This document shows, piece after piece, positions 1-11,820 of a stretch of 64,000 nucleotides of DNA. Source of the DNA: [Flavobacterium] thermophilum. GTDB taxonomy: Bacteria > Bacillota > Bacilli > Bacillales > Anoxybacillaceae. Both the position numbers and the translations under genes were made by a program. Under the pieces are notes generated by a model. That model was not told where the DNA came from. It did no database searches and saw only the letters and a list, made by a program, of their open reading frames with translations. The first letter of the stretch is position 1; every line of letters starts with the position of its first letter. Location of the stretch: positions 2,407,254-2,471,253 of the forward strand of contig UGGS01000001.1 of the NCBI GenBank assembly GCA_900450595.1. The letters are read 5' to 3'.

Positions 1-1664
1 AGCGCTCGGCTCACCACTTCCCATGAAAACGAACTCCATCTTGACGGGATTTGCTCGACGATGCATTGTTTCCATTCTTCTTCTCCTACGTCCTCCCACG
101 ATGAAAACGTCCGCCCGGTCATATATTCACACACGAGCAAAACCACGGCCCAACACGCCTCTTTGGCTTCTTTTTCTTCGCTCACGATGACTTCGTTATA
201 AAACGCCAATGCGTCATCGGTAAAATACATCCCTTCCCATTCCGCGCGGATCAACAATGTCTCGGTTCTTTCCGGCCCCATCCATTTCATTTTCCATAAG
301 TCCGAAAGACGATGTGATGAGCTAAACGGAGATGGGGGCAATCCATAACGGGAGCGAATGGAATTCACTCCGATGAGCACCGGCAAATTGGCTCGTTCTT
401 GCATGTTAAACAAATGGAATTCATACTCTTTCAGCCACTCATCCACTTCCTGCACACGCCCCTCGCGCGCCATTTCGTGAGGGGTTTTTCCATTCCATTT
501 CTCAAGCGGGATGTGAAGGGCTTTTTCCATTTGAACATCCAATCCGGCCATCGTTGCCACCCAAGGGGGAGAGTCTGGGTCTGAATCAATATGAAGCGAA
601 ACGTTTTCGATCCCTTTTCGGCGCAAAACAGCTTCTGTCCGCCGTTTTCGTTCTTTTGGGGAATACCCGAACGCCTGCAACAGCGACACGAGCTGTTCGG
701 CCGTCCCTTCCTCCTCGGTAGACAACACGAGACGCGACCGATGAGCCGATAATGACCCGCCTAATTCAAACACATGAATCGGCTTGGGGGAAATCACTCC
801 GACATAATGGTACACATTGGTGCACCATGAACCTTCCACCTTCTCCCCATCGTCATGATCAATGTGAGCGCGTCCGATCGAAGCAAGCTTCCTCATCGCC
901 TCAGCGGCTTCTTGGCATTCGTATTCATACGTCCACCGCGTGCGCTCTTCTTGTACATCGTCCGCCTTCGGAGGATAGCCTGCATCGACGATATCGAGAA
1001 AATGTTCAACGGCTACCTTGTCATACGGCCAATCGGTTTGCGTCAACAAGACGCGAATGTTCTCTTCCGCCCGTTCCACGCCCTTCGGATCTACGATCGA
1101 TGATACACCGCAAACGTAATAGCCGCCGTCAAATGGCTCCAAAAAGGCAAACATGCCGCCCCAAGGGCGCACAACCTCCAATGTCTCGCAATACGGCATG
1201 AGAAGTTTCTCGCCCGTCAACCGGTCAACCGCCACTCCTCCTTCATCATCCAAATCGACAAATTGCACAAGGCGCGGCACAAGTCGAACCCAGCGGTCCA
1301 ACATTTCCTTGAGCTCCGGAGACAGACGACGCCCTTTTTCCTGTTGAAACCATTCAACGCCGCGCAATCCATTCGGATAACGATGGAGGAAAAAACGCCA
1401 AAGCGTCTCAAACACCTTCAACTCTTCACGATGATCCTTTTGTTCGATCATTCGGCGAAATGTACGGTTGACCGCTTCGCGTTCATCATAAGACAGCGAT
1501 TCATCCAAAAACCGCTGCACCATTTGCGACAGCTCATATTTTTGGTCAAAAAAGCGGCGCTGCCGCACCCGCTTGATTTCACGCTCCTGCTGTTTGTTCA
1601 TGCAGCACTTCTTATACTTTTTCCCGCTTCCGCACGGGCACGGGTCATTTCGGCCGATTGCCAT
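1..1664 (-). CDS. SEC-C motif protein (3' end beyond window)
   Basis: The reading frame is open from the ATG at 1664 to the left window edge (about 554 codons) and is incomplete at its C-terminus. The protein opens with MAIGRNDPCPCGSGKKYKKC, a SEC-C zinc-binding motif (CPCGSGKKYKKCC) like that at the SecA C-terminus. The remainder is a large, mostly helical region with a 'VDLDDEGGVAVDRLTGE' stretch that resembles the paralogue at 3442-4731. AAGGGAGG lies just upstream of the start. SEC-C motifs bind zinc and often mediate ribosome or SecB-type contacts, but the function of this large protein is unknown. The tnpB element at 1.7-3.2 kb separates it from its paralogue. Confidence 0.85.
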   Translation of the reverse strand, partial: MAIGRNDPCPCGSGKKYKKCCMNKQQEREIKRVRQRRFFDQKYELSQMVQRFLDESLSYDEREAVNRTFRRMIEQKDHREELKVFETLWRFFLHRYPNGLRGVEWFQQEKGRRLSPELKEMLDRWVRLVPRLVQFVDLDDEGGVAVDRLTGEKLLMPYCETLEVVRPWGGMFAFLEPFDGGYYVCGVSSIVDPKGVERAEENIRVLLTQTDWPYDKVAVEHFLDIVDAGYPPKADDVQEERTRWTYEYECQEAAEAMRKLASIGRAHIDHDDGEKVEGSWCTNVYHYVGVISPKPIHVFELGGSLSAHRSRLVLSTEEEGTAEQLVSLLQAFGYSPKERKRRTEAVLRRKGIENVSLHIDSDPDSPPWVATMAGLDVQMEKALHIPLEKWNGKTPHEMAREGRVQEVDEWLKEYEFHLFNMQERANLPVLIGVNSIRSRYGLPPSPFSSSHRLSDLWKMKWMGPERTETLLIRAEWEGMYFTDDALAFYNEVIVSEEKEAKEACWAVVLLVCEYMTGRTFSSWEDVGEEEWKQCIVEQIPSRWSSFSWEVVSRA

Positions 1665-1713
1665 GCAAAATCCTCCCTTCTAATCATTCCTTTCCAAAAC
1701 GGCGACCAAGATA

Positions 1714-3193
1714 ATGAACCTCCCCCACTTATCGAAGTGGGGGTTTCCTGTTTCCCCTTCGGAGGTGGATGCATGATAGGCTGGTTGGCAGCCTATCTGC
1801 AGGCAACACCTGGCACCCGTCCCGTTGGGAGCCACAGGCAACATGAGTATCCATGATACTCAAGGGCGGGAACTCGCCATCTACGACTTCATACCTAAGC
1901 AATCCGTCGATACGTAAACGGTTTGACCGTAAATTCCAATGGGCGGATTTCACCATAATATACTTTGGCAAATAAATTCATTGCCCCATGGATATCACGG
2001 TGTCGTTTGTACCCGCATTGACATGTATAATTTCTAGAAGAAGATTTATTTTTCTTCCCGCAAACAGGGCATGTTTGCGAGGTATAACTTTCATCTTTTT
2101 TCTCGATTTGAATTCCTTCGGCATTCAATTTGTATTTGAGATAATCAAATAATTTTCCAAACGACCAATTGGATAATTTCTGATTGGTCTTTTTGTTTCG
2201 TTTCTTTTTCGTATTCCGTTGGATTCCTTCGATATCTCCAATGACGACTTCTTTCACTTGGTTTTCCAAACACCAACGAACAAATTGTCTCGTGGTTTTG
2301 TGCAGTGCATCCTTTAGTTGTGCCTCTGATTTCGAAAGTACATATTGTTTCGCCCGATTGTACTTTTTCCATTGTTTGGAGCCTTTTTTGCATCTGCTCA
2401 TGAGTTTTTGCAGTTCTTTTAATTTCTTGTTTCTCAACCGATGAATGCTTCTTATTTTTCTTCCCGTGATAATGAGGCTTTCCCCATTTTCACAAATGGC
2501 TGCGATGGTGTGAATTTCCCCTGGGTCAATAGCAACACGGTTTTTACATGGATTTTCTTTTGGTTTTTTCCCATCTTCATACGATAAACAAAGCCACAAA
2601 CCACGGTCATAGACCAACTCGATTTCTTTGACTTTTCCGTTTGGAAGTTTCTCTTTGTCGATTTTCACCACCAAAGGAGATTGTCGTTTTCGATTCCAAA
2701 TTCCTAGCGACAGTTCCAACGTTCCGTCTTCATGCAAAACAAACCCATCTTTTGCCCATTTCGTGTTGAAATGTTTTTTCTTTTTGTATGGATATTTGAT
2801 TTTTTCTCCTTTTTTCCGTGCTTCTTTTGCCCCATCACGGGCAAAGATATATTTATGCACAACCGCCTGGATGCTTTGGCTGTGGATAGAAAAACGACCT
2901 TTTGTTGCTTTTTGCAGTTCCGTTTTGGTTATCCATTTTCCTGTTTCCAAATGATGTTCTTTTGCCAAACGAAGGCATTCGTTCCAAACTTCTGCGGAGA
3001 TACGATTGCATTCAAATAGTTTTTGGATAACTTCTTTCTTTGCCCGAAAACGGGTTTTCAGCGTTCGATACATGGTTTCACCTCCTATGTTTATTGTATT
3101 CTATTGCCATCCAAAGAAGAAAGAGAAAAACAGAAAAACCGAACGCCATTCATCCCCCACCTGTAGAGGTGGGGGACTTCTGGCTGATTTATG
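1714..3193 (-). mobile_element. IS200/IS605-type tnpB-only element
   Basis: The element carries tnpB but no tnpA. It is bounded by imperfect subterminal hairpins: 1722-1743 on the 3' (RE) side (CCCCCACTT-loop-AAGTGGGGG) and 3153-3176 on the 5' (LE) side (TCCCCCACCT-loop-AGGTGGGGGA). On the minus strand the LE is preceded by TTTAA (3194-3198), a plausible target-adjacent motif. The omega RNA would run through the tnpB 3' end and the RE hairpin, with its guide read from sequence left of about 1714. The exact ends are inferred because no second copy is in the window. Confidence 0.7.
1895..3073 (-). CDS. tnpB: TnpB RNA-guided endonuclease (IS1341-like)
   Basis: This 392-aa protein is a full-length TnpB (family about 370-420 aa). 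RuvC-I Asp is seen in 'VAIDPGEIHTIAAI', RuvC-II Glu in 'VVIGDIEGIQRN', a zinc ribbon in 'CPVCGKK...CQCG', and RuvC-III Asp in 'RHRDIHGAMNLF'. An N-terminal helix-turn-helix region begins 'MYRTLKTRFRAKKEVIQKLF'. GGAGGTGAAACC precedes the ATG. TnpB proteins are omega-RNA-guided DNA nucleases that help retain IS200/IS605 elements. With no tnpA nearby, movement would need a transposase in trans. All catalytic residues are present, so the nuclease is probably active. Confidence 0.93.
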   Translation of the reverse strand: MYRTLKTRFRAKKEVIQKLFECNRISAEVWNECLRLAKEHHLETGKWITKTELQKATKGRFSIHSQSIQAVVHKYIFARDGAKEARKKGEKIKYPYKKKKHFNTKWAKDGFVLHEDGTLELSLGIWNRKRQSPLVVKIDKEKLPNGKVKEIELVYDRGLWLCLSYEDGKKPKENPCKNRVAIDPGEIHTIAAICENGESLIITGRKIRSIHRLRNKKLKELQKLMSRCKKGSKQWKKYNRAKQYVLSKSEAQLKDALHKTTRQFVRWCLENQVKEVVIGDIEGIQRNTKKKRNKKTNQKLSNWSFGKLFDYLKYKLNAEGIQIEKKDESYTSQTCPVCGKKNKSSSRNYTCQCGYKRHRDIHGAMNLFAKVYYGEIRPLEFTVKPFTYRRIA

Positions 3194-3441
3194 TTAAAAA
3201 CGGTCGGAATCGCGCACAAAGCCATTTTTCCCAATCCATTATGGATTCGGTCAAAACCGATCGTTCCCCGCCGCTTTTTTTGGAGTTTCACGAATGGAAC
3301 GCATTCCATTCCCTGTTTCTACTTATAGAGGGCTTGGGTTGAGCTCCATGATGGTTGAATGAGAGAGCCCTTGTGGAACCGGCTTTCCTTTCTGACGAAA
3401 TGCCGCTGACTTGCGCGCAGCGCCCGTTTTTCTGCCAGCTT

Positions 3442-4731
3442 CTAGATGAATCCCCGATCGGTGAAGATCTCCCACGCTACATCGCGGAGTTCTTTACGCA
3501 ATTCTTTTTCATTCACTTCCTCAAGCAGGCCTTCATTCCGCCACGAACGGATGGCGCGGTCAATATGACGGTTGACTCGCTTCTCGTCCCATCCTTCACG
3601 CATCAACATCAGATCGATGTCATCGATCCATTCATTGATGCGCGCATCAAGCTCATCCCCTTCCTCTTCGAACCAGTCTTCCTCCCAGTCATCGAGCCAT
3701 TCCTCGTCGTCTTCATCATCAACAGCCATCAGGAAAAAATCCAACGCCGCCGATCGCACATCTTCTGGCATCACGTCATACCGATCGGCGATGTCTTCCA
3801 CCTCCGATCCTTCCGCCTTCATCAAATGCCCAGCCACATAGCGGAGCGCCGCCGCGTAGACGGGGACCGAATAAGGGAGGCGGGATGTTTTTCCGCAATA
3901 GATCGCCCATATGGCGAACGCTTGATTGAGCAGCGCCGCTGGCGCCTCCGGCTCGTTTTCATCGAGCTCGCGAATGACGGCCGCTTGTTTCGGATCATCC
4001 CATTTGAACTGTTTGGCGAACTGCCAAAGCCACTCCAAGAGCACATCGGAAAGCACAGCGACGAACCGATCGCGCATCCATAAAGCCGATGGCTGACCGC
4101 TCCACTCCCCTTCTTGTTGAATCGCCCGAAGCAATCGATCTTTCCCTGACGCCGGGAGCGGAAACACCGCTGTGAAACACGTGAACACGTCTTGGTACGG
4201 CACAAGGAAGCCGAACACCACATCTCCTGTTTCGATCACGCTCGGCCATTGATCGGAAGCCAATAAATGAACGATCTTTTCCCCTCCCGTCAACAAATCC
4301 CGGACAACGGGGCGATTGTCGTCATCATAGCCGATGAACTCGCCAAGCGACGGAACGGCTCCTTCCCACCTCTCGATGTGCGCCTGAACGGACGGGCGCC
4401 ACCGCTCCCAATGACGGCTTTTCCGGTAAGCAGAAAAGATCGTTTGTCCTGTTTCATCAAGCGGCCAACAAAACAACATCCAGTTCACCGCCATGATCTG
4501 CACGCCAAGCTCGAGTTCCTCCGGCATCTCATCAAGCGGGAACTGATCTAAAAGCTCTTCCGCCTCCCTCTCATACCGCTGCAAAACAAACTGACGCATA
4601 TCATTCATGCATTCGATCAACTCGCGGTCAATCAATGACGAAATCGAAACCGCCTCTTGCTTTCCACAACAATGCTTGTACTTTTTGCCGCTGCCGCACG
4701 GGCATAACGCGTTCCGCGGCGTTTCCGCCAT
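3442..4731 (-). CDS. SEC-C motif protein
   Basis: This is a 429-aa protein starting at MAETPRN, chosen because AGGTG sits 8 nt upstream; an ATG nine codons earlier has no RBS. The SEC-C motif CPCGSGKKYKHCC is at residues 9-21. A middle region 'GYDDDNRPVVRDLLTGGEK' matches the equivalent part of the neighbour at 1-1664. The C-terminal ~100 residues are very acidic (DDEDDEEWLDDWEEDW) and end in a helical tail. The two proteins are diverged paralogues from an ancestral tandem pair, now separated by a tnpB element. Function is unknown; zinc binding is the only supported activity. Confidence 0.85.
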   Translation of the reverse strand: MAETPRNALCPCGSGKKYKHCCGKQEAVSISSLIDRELIECMNDMRQFVLQRYEREAEELLDQFPLDEMPEELELGVQIMAVNWMLFCWPLDETGQTIFSAYRKSRHWERWRPSVQAHIERWEGAVPSLGEFIGYDDDNRPVVRDLLTGGEKIVHLLASDQWPSVIETGDVVFGFLVPYQDVFTCFTAVFPLPASGKDRLLRAIQQEGEWSGQPSALWMRDRFVAVLSDVLLEWLWQFAKQFKWDDPKQAAVIRELDENEPEAPAALLNQAFAIWAIYCGKTSRLPYSVPVYAAALRYVAGHLMKAEGSEVEDIADRYDVMPEDVRSAALDFFLMAVDDEDDEEWLDDWEEDWFEEEGDELDARINEWIDDIDLMLMREGWDEKRVNRHIDRAIRSWRNEGLLEEVNEKELRKELRDVAWEIFTDRGFI

Positions 4732-4931
4732 ATTCGATGCACCTGCTTTCTTTTCCATTTGGACTTTTTCTATTCCTATTATACCATCATCGATAGACGT
4801 TCAACCATCACCAGCTTTCTTTCTATCAAAACGCGTACACGTTCAAAAGCTCGCAATGTCCTTTCATGCCGGCTCGAGAACAGACGCGTTTTGTCACATT
4901 GCCCCTCTTTTTTCGACACGCTATCACATGC

Positions 4932-4937
4932 TATAAT
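4932..4937 (+). promoter_or_regulatory. Extended -10 promoter of ywqB-ywqA
   Basis: ATGCTATAAT lies 38 nt before the ywqB start: a perfect TATAAT with an upstream TG, and only weak -35 sequence (TTCGAC region). It is the only promoter-like sequence seen before the ywqB-ywqA-38-aa gene string. Confidence 0.5.
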
Positions 4938-4974
4938 TAGATGATAAGGAATGGAACGGAAAGGACGGACCGAC

Positions 4975-6614
4975 ATGTTGCAAACAACCGTTTCCAAGCC
5001 GCTTTTGAAGCAGGCGGCTGGGGAATTGCTGAAAGAATTGCCGTTTCCTATTTTCCACAATCTCATTCAAAAAGGGCGCGACTTGTCAAGAAACGGGTTG
5101 GTCTATAACGTCATGGTGATCAACAGCCACGAAGTGGAAGGGGTCGTTTCCGACATCACCCCCCATGATGTCATGCTTGATTTGGCCAACATCACCCGCC
5201 GCCATCGCTGCCCATGCGGGACGGAAGGGCTGTGTCCACACGTTTTGGCGCTGTTCTTTTATATATACGGCAACGTGTTCGACGTTGGCGAGCTGTTTCG
5301 CCTTTGGAAAAAAGGGCAAATCGGCGCGTTGTGGAAAGAATCCGCTGTCCATGAACCAAAAACGCCTGCTCCAAAACGCGCGGGGAAAACGGCAGGCCTT
5401 TCGATCACAGCCAATGAAACGGTTGAAGATTGGCGGGGCCAGTTCGAGAAACAGTATGAAGACTTTTTCTCCCGCCATCAAAACGGCCAAAACTGGCCGT
5501 ACCGTTTAGCCTTCCAGCTGCTCCCGAAACTTGGCAAAAACGAAGGGAAGCAAGCCGGCGCCCGTCCGTTGCGGGAGCTTCATGCCGCTCTATTTTTATT
5601 GGAGAAGCTTCGGCAGTACGGGGAGGCGCAAGGGTGGAACGACGTCGTATTCGCCTCTTACGGACAGTTTTCCTGGCAGCAGGACGTCAACTATGTCGCC
5701 GACCGCGCCTTTGACGCCTTGGAAAAATTGTCTACTCAATCGCTGCCGCGGTCGCTCAACGCGTTGATTGAACAGACGATTCCGTATGTTCGTGATGTAC
5801 TGTTTTTGGACGGAGGGCTGTCATCATTCGGCTATGACTTTTACACAACCGCGTGGGAATCGCTGTTCACCAAGCCCACATGGCGGCAAGAGGAACGAGC
5901 CGAACTCCTTCGGCTCGCCAAAGACCGAGACGACATCCGCGCCGCTATGGCGACGGCTCATCTTTCCTTTTTGCTTGGCGAAGACGACGAAGCGATGGCG
6001 CTTTACCGCGCGTTCCCCGATCAGGCAGGCTTGTTTTTGGTGGAATGGATGGGGCGATTCATTCAAAACGGCCTCTTGAAACGGTTTGAATCCGTTTGGG
6101 AAAAAGCCAAGGACGATTGGCCGCTTTATCTTTCCCACATGTCCGACCTCGCCCGGGGAAGTTTTTTGGACGAAGCGGTTCATTTGTTTGAAATGTATGC
6201 CCGCCAACGAAACCGACCGGATGCATGGGAAGATTTTTTGCAGCGCAGTCTTCCATACAGCGTCAACTATTATACCAACTTTTTGTATCGGCAAGGGCGA
6301 TACCGAGAAGTCGTTGACCTGTTTTTATGGGCGAACATCACCGCCGATGAATTGCATCCACAGCTGCTTAAAACATTGCAAGCGCGCAATCCAGAACTCG
6401 TGATGCCGTTATATCATCGGGCCGTGATGAGGCGGCTGGAAGAAAAAAACCGGGCGAGCTACCAAAGGGCGGTCCGCCATTTGAAAACGCTGCGGACCCA
6501 CTACCGTTCGATGAAGCGGCTCGACCAATGGGAAGCCTATCTCGAGCAACTGCTCGCCAAAACGGCGCGCATGCGCGCGTTTCATGAAGAATTGAAGAAA
6601 GGAAAATTGCTCTC

Positions 6615-6618
<4 letters not shown>
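4975..6618 (+). CDS. ywqB: SWIM zinc finger protein YwqB
   Basis: This 547-aa protein has a SWIM zinc finger near its N-terminus (RRHRCPCGTEGLCPHVLAL: C-x-C-x5-C-x-H), followed by a long alpha-helical, repeat-like region. The start at 4975 is chosen for AAAGGA 10 nt upstream; an ATG at 4951 has no properly spaced RBS. It overlaps the SNF2 gene ywqA by 4 nt (ATGA), so the two are translationally coupled. The ywqB-ywqA pairing is conserved in Bacillus. SWIM domains bind DNA or protein, so YwqB is probably the partner of the SNF2 ATPase, though the process is not established. Confidence 0.85.
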
Positions 6619-9374
<2,756 letters not shown>

Positions 9375-9376
9375 GC

Positions 9377-9493
9377 ATGGCGGAAGAAAAACGAAAGCGC
9401 AAGAAAAAAACGGCGGAAAACCCGTGGGAAAAGCTGCTGAAGCGGATGGAAGAGAAAATGAAGGAGCGGGAAAAGCGGCAAAAACAACCGTAA
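9377..9493 (+). CDS. Small basic peptide downstream of ywqA
   Basis: This 38-codon ORF (MAEEKRKRKKKTAENPWEKL... ending KRQKQP) begins 2 nt after the ywqA stop. AAAGGAGG, inside the ywqA tail, sits 9-10 nt before its ATG. It is strongly basic and predicted helical with alternating K/R/E. Position and RBS suggest it is a genuine third gene of the operon. Function is unknown. Confidence 0.6.
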   Translation: MAEEKRKRKKKTAENPWEKLLKRMEEKMKEREKRQKQP

Positions 9494-9550
9494 AGGACAT
9501 CACGCAGGCGATGAACATCCTGTTGGACACAGAAAAAACTTCATCAACAA

Positions 9551-9750
9551 GTGTTGTTCTTTGTCCAGCCATGAAAAGGATCATCCAGGCACGTGTGTTC
9601 ATCGAAACATCTCATGGGCAACGTTTTGCCCTTCACCCGGGCATGAACATGAATCATCAAGGCACGCGCATTTTCACGGAAAGGTCCATGGGCAGCACGC
9701 TTTGCCCTCCACCCGGGGATGAAAATCACGCGCCAGTCCTGCATTTTCAC
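9551..9750. repeat. Three imperfect ~70-bp repeats after the ywqA operon
   Basis: Three units share the pattern 'GCC(C)...CATGAA...CAGGCACG-C/T-G...TTCA(T/C)-G-AA': about 9551-9611, 9612-9686 and 9687-9750. The second and third are clearest (CATGGGCA-n-TTTGCCC-n-CACCCGGG-n-ATGAA...TTTCACG). Reading frames through them are not convincing genes. The stretch is followed by the hairpin at 9755-9780. Confidence 0.5.
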
Positions 9751-9754
9751 GAAA

Positions 9755-9780
9755 ACAGCGTGGGATTGATCCCACGCTGT
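9755..9780 (+). terminator. Hairpin ending the ywqB-ywqA transcript
   Basis: A perfect inverted repeat ACAGCGTGGGA-TTGA-TCCCACGCTGT with an 11-bp GC-rich stem. The following T-tract is weak (TCGCTTTC), so it may work poorly as an intrinsic terminator, or it may mainly protect the mRNA 3' end. Confidence 0.55.
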
Positions 9781-9810
9781 TCGCTTTCAAGCCATCCTCT
9801 CAGCACCTTG

Positions 9811-10029
9811 TCAACGAAACAATTCGGGCATGTCGATTGCAAGCCCCGGAAAATACACGGAGCGAACCGTTCCCGTTTTCACTTGAACATCCGCCTGCTC
9901 ATACAGCCGTTCCTTATTGAGCACATACACCGTCACCGAACAAGTCACGTTTATGTCAAACCGAAGCCCTTCGCACAAGGCAAGAAATCGGCCAAATGTG
10001 AAAAAGGACCGGCCGCCAACCTTCCCCAT
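9811..10029 (-). pseudogene. C-terminal fragment of a Uma2/DUF820-type endonuclease
   Basis: A 72-codon minus-strand ORF ends 'VRSVYFPGLAIDMPELFR', preceded by 'VTVYVLNKERLYEQADVQV'. This resembles the usual C-terminus of Uma2-family (DUF820, PD-(D/E)XK) proteins (..FPGLEIDLAELF). The N-terminal nuclease half is absent and no good RBS precedes the ORF. I read it as a relic of a larger gene rather than a real small gene. The assignment rests on this short C-terminal pattern only. Confidence 0.45.
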
Positions 10030-10062
10030 TCATAGAGAAGGTCTGTCGCACCGATCCTTTCG

Positions 10063-11034
10063 CTAAACGGAAGCATACATCCGATCAAGCTCTTGCGCTT
10101 CGTATTTCGCAAACGGGTCGATGAGCGAAATTTTTTGCGCCTCGGCGTCGCTCACGCCGGCGTACAGCTCAGCCGTGCCGTCGCCTTTGCGGATGAGTCC
10201 GCCGCTAAAGACAACGTTCGCCAAATCCGGCCGTTTCGCCGGCCCGTCTAAAAAGTGGGAGCGAAGCGCAATCAATTCCAGCTCTGAACGCTCCATCGTC
10301 TCCGGGTTCAACACGAACACCATCGGGTAGTAATGGCGGTTGCCGTGCTCGTCAAAGCAAGCGATATGGCCAAGCGCCCCCACAAGCCCGTTTGCAAGCA
10401 AATGCGCCTCATTCACGCCGCCCCATTCTTCATCCGTAAATTGGGCGTCCAAAATCGGCGCGGCCTCGATCACGTCCGGCGTCAACTCATCGAGCGAGAA
10501 AATGCGGGTGAACCCGATTTTCCCGCGTCCGCCTTTTTCCCCTTGCGGCCGGGTGAACACGCCGATCGAGCCATCTTTCAGCTCGACAAGGCGAATGTCT
10601 TTCATTCCGTCCGGCCCTTCGGCGAACTTTTTCAAACTGCAGATATTGCGGCCGCGGTAAAAGACCGTCCGCCAGCTCAGCTCGCCGTCAAACACCGGAT
10701 GCGGAAACGTCTCCACGCCGCCGAACACCAACTGACCGTGAATGCGCGCCACAAACGGATCCTGCAAGGCGAACACCGGCGCCCCTTCACGAGGGACCCA
10801 AACGCCGTCACGCTCGACGAAAAAGTACACTTCCGACTGCTCGCTGTCGCGCGCCTCGACGCGCCCAGCGATCACCCATTCTCCTTCATCCACAAACGGT
10901 GCGGAAATATTATAAACGTCTCGGTCCCCGACACCCGCAAAGCGAAGCTTTTCCGGCTCAAACGGCTGTGGGGCCGAACGAAATTCATCCACTAACACTT
11001 GACATGTCTTTAATGTTGGCAATGAGAATAACAT
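10063..11034 (-). CDS. DUF1861 family protein (GH130-like beta-propeller)
   Basis: The 323-aa protein fits the DUF1861 family, predicted to adopt a five-bladed beta-propeller related to glycosyl hydrolase/phosphorylase family 130. Typical segments are 'VYNISAPFVDEGEWVIAGRVE', 'VFALQDPFVARIHGQLVFGG' and 'GWGGVNEAHLL'-like 'EEWGGVNEAHLLANGLVGALG'. GGAGGGA lies 6-8 nt before the ATG at 11034. Activity on beta-mannosides is plausible from the fold relationship but unproven. A true GH130 gene is about 4 kb away at 15364-16422; the two are not in one operon. Confidence 0.8.
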   Translation of the reverse strand: MLFSLPTLKTCQVLVDEFRSAPQPFEPEKLRFAGVGDRDVYNISAPFVDEGEWVIAGRVEARDSEQSEVYFFVERDGVWVPREGAPVFALQDPFVARIHGQLVFGGVETFPHPVFDGELSWRTVFYRGRNICSLKKFAEGPDGMKDIRLVELKDGSIGVFTRPQGEKGGRGKIGFTRIFSLDELTPDVIEAAPILDAQFTDEEWGGVNEAHLLANGLVGALGHIACFDEHGNRHYYPMVFVLNPETMERSELELIALRSHFLDGPAKRPDLANVVFSGGLIRKGDGTAELYAGVSDAEAQKISLIDPFAKYEAQELDRMYASV

Positions 11035-11274
11035 GATTCATCCCTCCGGATGGCGCCAAAAACGCCCGCATTGGCATTTTTGGCTGTTTTTCCTGGTCGC
11101 GGTTCGAACAGGAAACCCCACTCCCTTTCACACCGGCTTCGTCATTCGGACATCAACGATGATGCCACCTCCTGTCGGCCGGATGAGAAAGTCAATGAAA
11201 CTCATTCATTCGTGTGTTCTTATTATAATATGATATGAGAAAGAAGGAAACACGTTATTCATTGCCAAAAAAGC

Positions 11275-11299
11275 AGGGCCAAGACGAAGTCAAGGCCCT
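11275..11299. terminator. Bidirectional terminator between DUF1861 promoter region and macro gene
   Basis: AGGGCC-AAGACGAAGTCAA-GGCCCT with an inner GAC/GTC pair. It is followed by TTTTTCTCCCTTT on the plus strand and by TGCTTTTTTGG on the minus strand, where it would end the macro-domain transcript. Confidence 0.65.
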
Positions 11300-11309
11300 T
11301 TTTCTCCCT

Positions 11310-11798
11310 TTATTGGCGCTGTTGGACAAAACGGATGAATGCTTGATCAATATCCACCACCACAAACTCCACATCCTCGACCGGACCCAACACCTCGACA
11401 AACAACTGCGCCACGTTTTCTTTGTCAAGCCTTCCGACGCCTGTCCCTAGCGCTGGCAACGCCACCTTCTTGATCCCGTTCTCCCGACAGTGCGCGACGA
11501 GCCGCTCGAGACACGCCCGAACGATGTCATACGACGTCGCCCCTGCAGGCTGCTTCATCGTCACTAAGTGAAGGACCCCGCGAAACGGCAGCGAGCCTGC
11601 TCCTGTCACGTACAAATCGCCGGGCTTAGGGTCTTGCGCTTGACAGACGCGGATCGCTTCCTCCTCGATCACACGTCCCCCCGCCCGACGGATCGCCGCT
11701 GCCACGCCGCCGCCCATCGGCCCGATGCCGTTGGCGGCATTGCAAATGTACTCGACTCCTTCCACTTTGGTCAGATCGCCGACCATGGCGCGAATCAT
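11310..11798 (-). CDS. Macro domain (ADP-ribose binding) protein
   Basis: This 162-aa protein is a single macro domain. The phosphate-binding parts 'ICNAANGIGPMGGGVAAAIRRAGG' (split here: NAAN, then GGGVAAAI) and 'ALPALGTGVGRLDKE' are clear, as is 'DLYVTGAGSLP'. Macro domains bind or hydrolyse ADP-ribose derivatives (mono-ADP-ribosyl groups, O-acetyl-ADP-ribose). It stands alone between a terminator and an ATPase gene fragment. An ADP-ribosylglycohydrolase is encoded 10 kb away, so the strain has two ADP-ribose-handling enzymes, but no transferase is seen here. Confidence 0.88.
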   Translation of the reverse strand: MIRAMVGDLTKVEGVEYICNAANGIGPMGGGVAAAIRRAGGRVIEEEAIRVCQAQDPKPGDLYVTGAGSLPFRGVLHLVTMKQPAGATSYDIVRACLERLVAHCRENGIKKVALPALGTGVGRLDKENVAQLFVEVLGPVEDVEFVVVDIDQAFIRFVQQRQ

Positions 11799-11820
11799 CC
11801 GAACCCCTCCTTAGCGATGT

